From the NCBI GenBank assembly GCA_937924805.1, contig CALDTZ010000033.1:1-44001 (forward strand): DNA of 44,001 bases. Direction: 5' to 3'. Of the stretch, positions 1 to 7,988 are shown piece by piece. Within the stretch, counting starts at the first letter, position 1; each line of letters opens with the position of its first letter. The DNA comes from an uncultured Saprospiraceae bacterium. GTDB taxonomy: Bacteria > Bacteroidota > Bacteroidia > Chitinophagales > Saprospiraceae. The notes under the pieces are model-generated. The model was not told where the DNA came from. It saw nothing but the letters and a program-made list of their open reading frames with translations, and made no database searches. The position numbers were made by a program, and so were the translations under genes.

Positions 1-491
1 TCTGTTAGGTAGGAATTAATATATGTATGACTTACTATATATTAATTAGATACAAATATATAATTGTTCTAATATGTTATACTACCTATTTTTAGGTAAT
101 TTAAAAATATATATGAAATTCTATTATATAAAATAGAGAAACAATCTGATTTACTAGGAATATATAGTAGGTGTAAACCTCTTCTAGCGTCAGTATTGAC
201 AAGAAACATCATTACAAAGCTGAAAAAATTAAGCTAATGGCCCTTTTGTGAACATAAGCAGACTAACGGCTTAATACTTCGATAGATTACATAAATGGTT
301 AAATAACATATTTAAATGCGCGAATGGACCTATATTATTAATGATTGTCTTGATTAATAAATATAAATCAGAACATCATTCACTGAAACCTCAATTACCA
401 AAGAGATATGTCTATAATAAAAAAGCCCCCCTCCAAATAAATGGAGAGAGGCCATCCCAAAAACCGATTTTATCTAAAATCGAGTAAGTTA
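1..491. other. Non-coding AT-rich left edge
   Basis: No convincing reading frame is visible on either strand. The stretch is very AT-rich and holds a perfect 11-bp inverted repeat (14-24 with 37-47, 12-nt loop) and a short hairpin around 85-98 (ACCTA / TAGGT). A GC-rich terminator for the minus-strand gene lies at its right end. It may contain the 3' or 5' flank of a gene outside the window, but nothing identifies it. Confidence 0.5.
417..451 (-). terminator. Intrinsic terminator of the 2137-aa cargo gene
   Basis: Read on the minus strand, a stem of about nine pairs (pyrimidine-rich CTCTCTCCA against TGGAGGGGG, including some G-T pairs) with a short TTTA/TT loop is followed at once by a run of six T. 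It lies about 40 bases past the stop codon of the minus-strand gene ending at 492, the expected place for a rho-independent terminator. A second perfect 8-bp inverted repeat, CGATTTTA / TAAAATCG, sits between stop codon and terminator at about 465-482. Confidence 0.7.
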
Positions 492-3400
492 TTACTCAAT
501 AATAATCATCTTTTTAGTTGCAGTGAAATCACCACTTTCTAAAGTATAGTACAATACTCCAGTAGTTCCTAATTCCGCTTTAGTAACATTGATTGTATTT
601 AATCCTTTAACACCAGGAGTATTTACATTCATTACTAATCTACCTGTTACATCGTATACAGATAATGTTGCATTTCCAGCTGAAGGTAATACAAAGCCAA
701 TAGCAGTTGTATTATCAAATGGATTTGGTTCATTCTGGTACAATGCGAAGCTTGAATCTTCATCACCGAATGTTACTGACATAACTTCTAAGTCAGAGTT
801 ATATGCTTCAGCAGCAGTTACTCTTGAACTTACAGTAATACCATCTAATACTTCGATGTTAGTATTCGCTTCAAATGTCATACTAAATAGTACTTCATTT
901 TCTACAGATACAGCGTTTGCTGAATTCCAACTTACAGTTACTGTATTATTGTCTAATACAGCTACGTTAGCGTCAGTCATTTCAATAGCACCTGATACAA
1001 CATTTACAAAATCAACACTATTCGTGTTCATTGTAAACTGGTATCCATAAATGTCAGAGAAATTGTTTGAAGTGAAATCTACAGTAAATTCTTCACCAGC
1101 GTTAACTGATGCGTTATCAACTACAAAGTTCAATGCGCTTCCGTTTCTGTTGTCAGTACTAGTACTTGCAGACAAGTCAACATCATTGTTTACATCACCC
1201 ATTTTCACAGCAACGAAATCTTCGTTATTCATATCGCCGTTAAGCTGAATAACATCTAATAATTCGTTGAATGCAAAAGGAGCAGCAACATTTAATGATT
1301 GATTTGCATCAGCAAATCTCCAGCTTTCGCTATGAGCAAACTCAGTATTTACACCTAAGATTAACTTTCTGATTTCCGCTAAATCATTTGCACTAATGTT
1401 TTGATCATTAGTTACATCAGCAGCAATCATTTTATAAGCTGAATCTAAGTTTCCTAATCCTAAGATATGTCTCTGGATAATTACGATATCAATAGTAGAT
1501 ACACCATTTAAATATTCAATATCATTTGATGGATCAATGCTATAATCTCTATTATTCAAGTTATTACTTGCTGCATACTGTCCGTTTGCATCAGTAATTA
1601 CTGTCTTAGGAAATTCTGGTTGTACAGAAGTAATAAGTACTTCTACATTTTCAACACTTACACCTTCTTCAGTAGAAATTGTTCCAGCAATTCTAGAGTT
1701 TCCTCCAGTAGAGTCATCACAATATCCTTCATTATCAGAAAGAGTTAAGTTAACGATACAGAAATCATAGTTTCCACATTCGTCCCAAACATATACTTCT
1801 AATTCCATAACACCATTAGAAAGAGTAGCTAAATCATCACATGTAAATGTTCTTGCAGAACATCTTAAGTCAGCAATATAGTTAGCATCATCTTCTGGAG
1901 GAGTAGATGTAAATGTATATCTCAAGTATTCTTGAGTAGTACAGTTATCAAAACTACCTGCATTGAAATCACAAGCCCATAATTCTACTTCACCATTTGT
2001 CTGCATAAGAGCAGTACTCAAGTTAATACAATAAGGAGTTGGTGCTTTCTTATCTTCAACTGTGAAGAAAGTTTCTTGAGTCGTAACGTTTCCACATCCA
2101 TCAGATGCTTTCCATACTACTCTGTGTACATATTTACTTCCTGCAATTTCTTCAGGAATCTCAATTGTTACTGTCTCACATGATGCAGTTGGTGCAACAT
2201 ATAATTCGTTAACTGGAGTACCAAAGTTTGGATCATTAGAAGGAACATAAGAACTAAATACATAGTCATCAGTCCAATCACCCCAAACGTCAACATAAAT
2301 TCTCCACTTGATCCACTCACTCATACAGTCACTTAAAGTATCACATGCAGCATTTGTTAATGTAGCAACACCAACACATCCTGTCAAGTCTTCACTGTTA
2401 GAACCTGTACCAGCAGAACCTACTGCTACACAGATATCTTCACCTGAAAGCTCAGGCTTTTCAGTATCATAGAATTTAAGAATCTGAGTGTGAGTATAAA
2501 TACCCCAATCGTTATCATCCGCTGTTCCGAAGATACCATCAGCACCTGCATCATCAGGGAATCTTGAATCTACACACCAGTTAATAATTGTCCAATGGTT
2601 GAATATTTTCATACATGCACCATCTTCGAATAAGAATGTATCAGACTTCAAGTTGTATCCAATTTGATCACAATTTGCATCTAACCATGTTGGTACATCG
2701 TCATCAGCAGCTTCACAATCAAGTTCATCATCATTTGGCCAGTCAATTGTATTAGGACCGTACGGTAATGTAGGATCTATACAATCGTTAGGATATACTC
2801 CAGTAGATAATGGTCCACCATTTGGCCATGTTGGATCCCAGTTAGAACCCCATTCTACTGTAATAAATTGTTGACACTCATGTCCGTCAGAACCCGTGAT
2901 TGACCACGTTCTTCTCACAGTACCTTCGTTACATACATCATCACCACTTAATGAAGCATCTACATGCTCTACTTCGTAGTTAGAACAAGTACCAGTAGCA
3001 AATGCATTACCAGTCTTAGCTAATGAGTTGTAATCAGCACCACAACAAACAGTTACATCTGGAGGACAAACGATTGTTGGCCATAACTTATCTTCAACTC
3101 TAATATTAGCCCAAGTTTCATTATAGTTATCATCCGCAGTTCCAGCGATCATATCTGTTCCAGAATCCCAAACTCTTAACACCACTTGGTGCTCACCGAA
3201 AGGAAATTCTCCAGTCAAATCAGTTAAATCTTCACAACAGAACTTAACATAAGCTCCACCATCAGTATCATTGTTATTATCATCTCCGTGTCCTAAAGCA
3301 GAACCGTCATTGTTAAACGTTACGTTATTGTTGTAACCATTCAATCCAATGTTTCCACAATCAGGAGCATCAGCCATTCTTCTAATTTCGAATCTTACTG

Positions 3401-6400
3401 GTCCACAATCTCCATCGTGAGATCCACCATCGATATTATGAGGGAAGATTTTAGCAACACCTAAAGTATCATATCCACCGCTAGTTAAACTAACAACGAT
3501 ATCTTGCTCAGCTATTGCAGTTGGAGGTGTGTTATCTCCTACTGTCACAGTAATTGTAGTTTGACCTACATTTCCACAACAATCCGTTGCTTCATAAGTA
3601 TATGTGTGCATTCCTTTTCCTACACCGATAGCAGCATATGGAGGCTCACCGTCACCATTCACTGAAACAATTGTACCAGGACCAGTTACCCAATATCCAG
3701 CTAAAGTTCCACAATCATCATGAAGATGCTCAGGAGCAGGGAATTGGAAAGAAGCTACACATCCCCAAGGAGATACACTTGCAGCAAAGTCATTAGCAGA
3801 AATTTCAGGAGCAGTCGTATCCGTAGATTTGATTAACTGAACGTACTCAATTGTTGGCTCATTTGGAGCACACCAGTCAAGAACAGTCCAAGTTCTAATC
3901 ACTTTTACATTTCCTTCACAAGTAGAAGTTCCATTCTCACATGCAGGTATAACTTGATCAGTATATGTTACATATAAGTTACATACATTGTTGTCAATTG
4001 GCTGTGGCCAGTTAACAGATTTAGAGTTACACTGAGGAACATTACATCCCCATGCATAGTAGTAAGGGAAACCCATTACGATTCCTTCTTCAGCTTCGTA
4101 AACTGCAGGACAGTCAGGATCTGAATCAGGGCAATCCATAGTTGGTACACCTGGTACATCAACATACATATCACCATCGATATCTACATAATCATCATAG
4201 AAATTAGCAATATCCCAAGGATCAGTCCCTGTTCCACATGGTAATTCTATTAATGAAGGTGGTACAAACCAGTCAGTTCCTAATGAACCGTATCCAAGTG
4301 GATTGATTGTAATTGTTTGAACTGCAGCATCACTAGTGTTACCACAAGCATCCGTACAAGTCCAAGATCTTACAATAGATCCAGCTTCACAACCTACCGT
4401 TGTATATGTATCAACATAGTCAAAAGATGCGCAATCACACTGATCAGCACTTGCTAAGTAACTAGCAGGTGTTACAGCAGCAATATCACAAGCTCCGTCA
4501 CCATTGTTAAACATTAATCCAATAGAGTTAATGATTCCTTCGTCAGCAGCAACGTTATCATTAATAATAACCATCCACTCACCACATGCATCAACACCGT
4601 TGAATCCAGCTAATGAACCAAAAAGTCCTCCAACATCCCAGAAGCATCCGCCTCCCATATCAAAATCAACACATTGTGTCAATGCATTGAATGCACATTC
4701 CTCATCAAATACTCCATCGATGATCCAAGGTTGTCCACCGCAACCACCAAATTGAATCATATCATTTTGAGTTCCGTCAGGAGCTACAATAATGATATCT
4801 AAATCTCCAATCCAAGTATGTACAAGATTAACGTAAACGTTTAAATCTGAAACAGTACAACCTGCATCAAGACAAGGGAAATCGAAAGTAAATGTATCCG
4901 TAGATGTTGCACCATTCAAACCAACACCTAGAGGTGCATCTAATATTTCTACGAAAGATGAATTAAATTCAGAAACTAATAATTCAGGTACATCTTCAAC
5001 ACATGTAACACTGAAATCACTTACTGGAAATTCTGGAGCTATTTTATCTTCGACTAAGAAGTTACCCCAACAAGTATTACCAGAAGTATCAGTAACCATA
5101 TATGTATGATCACCTTTAGGTAACGTCAACGCTACTCCAGCTGTTATAGCTAAAGCCGGTTCGTTTCCAAAAGGAAGAACAGATACATCGTATGTATTAT
5201 AGCAACCATAAGGTCCACCTTCTAAGAACATATCTGCTCCTAAAACAACTTGACAGTTTTCATCTAAAGAAATGTTTACTTGATCATTACAAGCTAAAGC
5301 AGTACTAAGAGCACCACTGAAATCTTGAACTGTAATATCAAAGCAACAAGAAACAGCATCTGCTGGATTCGTTACAACCATCCCTGTAATAGGATCAATT
5401 GCTGAAGGAGTAGCTGTATAACAAGCTTCAGTTGTACCTGGAGCTAAGTAATCACCGCTTAAAGGACTTGGCATACCAGCAGTATTCAAATCTGGCTGCA
5501 AATCATATCCACCACCAATTACACAAGCCATAGATAAATTGCTTAATGTAGAAGTAGCTCCACCACCAAACCCATCAAGAGTTGTAGCAGTAACTGTATA
5601 AACACCACCTGGAGCAGCTGTCTCAGCAACAGTACCACCAGTAGCACCTAAACCATCAAATGCGTTTAAGTTAACAACGGTTCCGTTAGGACCTGTAATA
5701 TCAAATGGATCCCAAAATGAGTTTCCATTATCATTATCATATGTCCAATCAAATGATACACCAACCATTCCTGATGCACATGCTGGCACAGTAAAGGTAT
5801 ATGTAGATGTTTCGCCTGATTGACCGTCTCCACTGAATATTTCTACATCAGTACCGTTGTCTTCAATAGAAGAATCAACACCACCTTCAACAGCAACACC
5901 ACCGAATTCGTTAGTTACCACTACAGAACCACAAGCTTCTGGAAGCACAACGTTGTAGAATACAACTTCTTCACATTCACCTGGCTCTAATTCTATGGTA
6001 ATATCTTCTGGACATTGAATATCACAAGTAACTGCACAACATGCTGATGCATCTACTGAAGTTTCAGCAGGTACAATCGGTGCAAAATTAATTGTAACAT
6101 CAGTAAATGAACCATTATCACCACCTACACCATCTGTAACAGTTAATGTAAATGTAATAGATCCAAATAATGTCCCATCACCGTTTACATCCTCCATAAC
6201 ATCAAGGTTACCGTCACCGTCAATGTCTTCTCCAGCGTCTAATGCACCATTGCCATTAGCATCTTCGTCAACATCTAAGTTACCGTCACCATCCACATCT
6301 TCATTTGCAGTCAAATCAAGACCAAGTGGAAAGCTAATCATACCAGCTCCACAAGACAAAGGATTAAATGTAGTTAAAGGCGTTTCTGCATCATACGTAC

Positions 6401-6905
6401 CAGGCATTATATCAACACCATTAGCAGCATTTGCACAGTTTGCAGATAAAGGACCTGCACCCATTCCTGGTGCTACATACATGTATGATCCAACTTCTAA
6501 GTCATCAGAACCACAAACTCCAGCTGCTAATTCTACTGCTGGAAACACAACTGTTTCTGCTCCTGTAGAAGTTGCTGTCAATTCGTAATTCAAATCACCT
6601 GCCCAGCTATGCTCAAGACCATCAATTGTAACTGATGTAATCTCGTAATTGTAACCTAATACCGCTGGCGCAGTAATTGCTGGAGGCAATGATGCTGAAG
6701 GGTCATCACAAGGACCCGTCGCAGTAATTACATCCGCAGCAAGACCATCAAAGTCAGCACCGTCGATTACGATGTCAACAATAACTTGATCTCCTCCAGT
6801 ATCTCCAAAGTCTCCTCCAGAACCTGATCCTGCACTATAAGATTGTGCAAAACTAGTAGATGCCAAAGTAAGGCACCAAATTGTTAATAATAAAATTTTC
6901 TTCAT
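492..6905 (-). CDS. Giant T9SS cargo protein: P-like, Ca-repeat, dockerin, cohesin domains
   Basis: A 2137-aa secreted multidomain protein. Residues 1-20 form a signal peptide, with likely cleavage after SFA. Residues about 85-275 resemble a proprotein-convertase P-like fold (HSWAGDL motif) interrupted at about 198-245 by four 12-residue acidic DxDGDG-type repeats like calcium-binding thrombospondin type 3 or EF-hand loops. A second P-like domain (HTWIGDL) covers about 655-805. Cysteine-rich HYR-like and Ig-like segments fill the middle. A dockerin-like pair lies at about 1785-1858, a cohesin-like beta-sandwich at about 1925-2035, and a type A T9SS sorting domain (YQNEPNPFDNTTAI onward) at about 2048-2137. 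The protein should cross the outer membrane by T9SS and be anchored or released at the cell surface. The ATG lies 14 bases after the stop of the small secreted gene, so the two are probably co-transcribed. Domain names are family resemblance judged by eye; ligand and function are unknown. Confidence 0.85.
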   Translation of the reverse strand: MKKILLLTIWCLTLASTSFAQSYSAGSGSGGDFGDTGGDQVIVDIVIDGADFDGLAADVITATGPCDDPSASLPPAITAPAVLGYNYEITSVTIDGLEHSWAGDLNYELTATSTGAETVVFPAVELAAGVCGSDDLEVGSYMYVAPGMGAGPLSANCANAANGVDIMPGTYDAETPLTTFNPLSCGAGMISFPLGLDLTANEDVDGDGNLDVDEDANGNGALDAGEDIDGDGNLDVMEDVNGDGTLFGSITFTLTVTDGVGGDNGSFTDVTINFAPIVPAETSVDASACCAVTCDIQCPEDITIELEPGECEEVVFYNVVLPEACGSVVVTNEFGGVAVEGGVDSSIEDNGTDVEIFSGDGQSGETSTYTFTVPACASGMVGVSFDWTYDNDNGNSFWDPFDITGPNGTVVNLNAFDGLGATGGTVAETAAPGGVYTVTATTLDGFGGGATSTLSNLSMACVIGGGYDLQPDLNTAGMPSPLSGDYLAPGTTEACYTATPSAIDPITGMVVTNPADAVSCCFDITVQDFSGALSTALACNDQVNISLDENCQVVLGADMFLEGGPYGCYNTYDVSVLPFGNEPALAITAGVALTLPKGDHTYMVTDTSGNTCWGNFLVEDKIAPEFPVSDFSVTCVEDVPELLVSEFNSSFVEILDAPLGVGLNGATSTDTFTFDFPCLDAGCTVSDLNVYVNLVHTWIGDLDIIIVAPDGTQNDMIQFGGCGGQPWIIDGVFDEECAFNALTQCVDFDMGGGCFWDVGGLFGSLAGFNGVDACGEWMVIINDNVAADEGIINSIGLMFNNGDGACDIAAVTPASYLASADQCDCASFDYVDTYTTVGCEAGSIVRSWTCTDACGNTSDAAVQTITINPLGYGSLGTDWFVPPSLIELPCGTGTDPWDIANFYDDYVDIDGDMYVDVPGVPTMDCPDSDPDCPAVYEAEEGIVMGFPYYYAWGCNVPQCNSKSVNWPQPIDNNVCNLYVTYTDQVIPACENGTSTCEGNVKVIRTWTVLDWCAPNEPTIEYVQLIKSTDTTAPEISANDFAASVSPWGCVASFQFPAPEHLHDDCGTLAGYWVTGPGTIVSVNGDGEPPYAAIGVGKGMHTYTYEATDCCGNVGQTTITVTVGDNTPPTAIAEQDIVVSLTSGGYDTLGVAKIFPHNIDGGSHDGDCGPVRFEIRRMADAPDCGNIGLNGYNNNVTFNNDGSALGHGDDNNNDTDGGAYVKFCCEDLTDLTGEFPFGEHQVVLRVWDSGTDMIAGTADDNYNETWANIRVEDKLWPTIVCPPDVTVCCGADYNSLAKTGNAFATGTCSNYEVEHVDASLSGDDVCNEGTVRRTWSITGSDGHECQQFITVEWGSNWDPTWPNGGPLSTGVYPNDCIDPTLPYGPNTIDWPNDDELDCEAADDDVPTWLDANCDQIGYNLKSDTFLFEDGACMKIFNHWTIINWCVDSRFPDDAGADGIFGTADDNDWGIYTHTQILKFYDTEKPELSGEDICVAVGSAGTGSNSEDLTGCVGVATLTNAACDTLSDCMSEWIKWRIYVDVWGDWTDDYVFSSYVPSNDPNFGTPVNELYVAPTASCETVTIEIPEEIAGSKYVHRVVWKASDGCGNVTTQETFFTVEDKKAPTPYCINLSTALMQTNGEVELWACDFNAGSFDNCTTQEYLRYTFTSTPPEDDANYIADLRCSARTFTCDDLATLSNGVMELEVYVWDECGNYDFCIVNLTLSDNEGYCDDSTGGNSRIAGTISTEEGVSVENVEVLITSVQPEFPKTVITDANGQYAASNNLNNRDYSIDPSNDIEYLNGVSTIDIVIIQRHILGLGNLDSAYKMIAADVTNDQNISANDLAEIRKLILGVNTEFAHSESWRFADANQSLNVAAPFAFNELLDVIQLNGDMNNEDFVAVKMGDVNNDVDLSASTSTDNRNGSALNFVVDNASVNAGEEFTVDFTSNNFSDIYGYQFTMNTNSVDFVNVVSGAIEMTDANVAVLDNNTVTVSWNSANAVSVENEVLFSMTFEANTNIEVLDGITVSSRVTAAEAYNSDLEVMSVTFGDEDSSFALYQNEPNPFDNTTAIGFVLPSAGNATLSVYDVTGRLVMNVNTPGVKGLNTINVTKAELGTTGVLYYTLESGDFTATKKMIIIE
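6175..6310 (-). repeat. Four 12-residue acidic calcium-type repeats within the giant protein
   Basis: The encoded protein repeats a 12-residue unit four times, each beginning ED(V/A/I)(D/N)G(D/N)G, with Asp/Asn at alternate positions as in calcium-binding loops. At DNA level the units remain partly similar (the string TTACCGTCACC occurs twice), pointing to local tandem duplication. The block sits between two beta-rich segments of the first P-like region, suggesting an insertion. Confidence 0.7.
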
Positions 6906-6919
6906 GAGATTGAGTGTTT

Positions 6920-7300
6920 TTAATTGGTAACAAGACCAGTGACATAATCAATCGCTTGCTGTGCATTATTACCCGTCTGAGTAGTAAATCTTGTTACGAT
7001 TGTGTTGATTCCTGCTTGAGTGTCCATAGCTGCTTTGATTTCATTTCTAGCATATAATAATATACCAGTAAAAGCTACTTCATTCAAGTTGCTACCTGTC
7101 TTACTTGCTCTGATGACTGTTGCATCAGTAGCGGGAGTATTAAGGTTAATTGTATTGATGTCTACAGTACCATCCTCCCAAGCCTGTAATTCAGCGTCTA
7201 AGACCTGAACAGCTTGATCATATGGAAGGTAAGATTGTGCGTTTACACTCATAAAAGAGCAAAGCACGAACATCAATCCAAACATTAATTTAATTTTCAT
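6920..7300 (-). CDS. Small secreted protein of unknown function
   Basis: A 126-aa protein with a clear signal peptide (hydrophobic stretch after MKIK, cleavage probably after VNA at residue 22). The mature part, about 104 residues, is rich in Ala, Thr, Asn and Gln, has no cysteine and looks mostly helical; I recognise no domain. It lacks a T9SS sorting domain, so it probably ends up in the periplasm or is carried out with a partner. It is the upstream cistron of the 2137-aa cargo gene, separated by 14 bases, and both start codons are embedded in the identical string CTCAATCTCATGAA. The pairing suggests a functional link, such as a chaperone or accessory subunit, but this is inference from position only. 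Confidence 0.75.
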   Translation of the reverse strand: MKIKLMFGLMFVLCSFMSVNAQSYLPYDQAVQVLDAELQAWEDGTVDINTINLNTPATDATVIRASKTGSNLNEVAFTGILLYARNEIKAAMDTQAGINTIVTRFTTQTGNNAQQAIDYVTGLVTN

Positions 7301-7988
7301 GAGATTGAGATTTTGAAAATTGATTAAAAAATAAAATTAGTTCGTTCGATTTTAGCTTAATAGTATTATGGCATAGGTATGACATCATTATGTCAAAGCG
7401 CTATTTCCTAAGAAATAACACAAAGTAAATAATACAGAAACATAGAAATATCGGGGAGGAGCTACTCATAAATTCATATAGTGTGCATCGATTTATAGCT
7501 TAGGTGAGTATGCACTCCTATACTTTATGATTAATCAGTTCTTTAAAAGCTTAGCTAATCTCAGTATTGCCTTATGTTAATAATTATACGCTTAGTGATT
7601 TCCGATAGGCAGAAAATTCCAATTCGTCAATGGAATTAACTTGGTTTACGCCTATATGCGAGCAAAGATACTTTTAGTCAGTAGATATTATATACCTATT
7701 TTTGGGGTTTTTACTTATATTAAATATTTATATGTGTTCTTAGTGAGACCATAAAAGAATAAATGTAAATCATATGATTACTAACATAAATGTATCAAAA
7801 CGCATGAATTAAAGTACGTAAATATTCAGATAGCCAAGATTCTTAGAAGGCATTACTAAAAACATTCATCTTTTACTTGAATCTAATGCTGACATAAACA
7901 TAAAAATTATTGTTTTAAAAGAGTGAATAGATAATATATAAACCTTCTTATTATTTTTACGTCTTTATATACATTAAATAAAGTTTCA
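7301..7988. other. Long divergent intergenic region
   Basis: No credible reading frame is seen in these 688 bases between two divergent secreted-protein genes. The content includes a TTTG/TTTG pair toward the minus-strand operon, an interrupted hairpin at 7477-7522 (TATAG and GTGCAT pairing with ATGCAC and CTATA), and a plus-strand TATTTTTG box at 7697-7704 matching TAnnTTTG but with only a poor -33 partner. The last box would leave a leader of about 280 bases before the lipoprotein gene at 7989. A small RNA or regulated leader is possible but unproven. Confidence 0.45.
7394..7424 (-). promoter_or_regulatory. Possible promoter of the small secreted / giant protein operon
   Basis: On the minus strand a TTTG (7424-7421) is followed after 23 bases by a second TTTG (7397-7394). 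This spacing fits the Bacteroidota -33 TTTG / -7 TAnnTTTG promoter, although the TA half of the -7 box is missing (GCGCTTTG). It would leave a leader of about 90 bases before the ATG at 7300. Weak evidence. Confidence 0.3.

Noticed and set aside
14..47. Perfect 11-bp AT-rich inverted repeat as a mobile-element end
   Set aside because: No transposase, target duplication or second copy is visible in the window; AT-rich inverted repeats arise easily by chance in this composition.
4504..6588. Plus-strand open frames opposite the giant protein gene
   Set aside because: Their proteins are low-complexity, rich in Ser/Pro/Ala, and mirror the codon pattern of the minus-strand gene, which has a signal peptide and recognisable domains.
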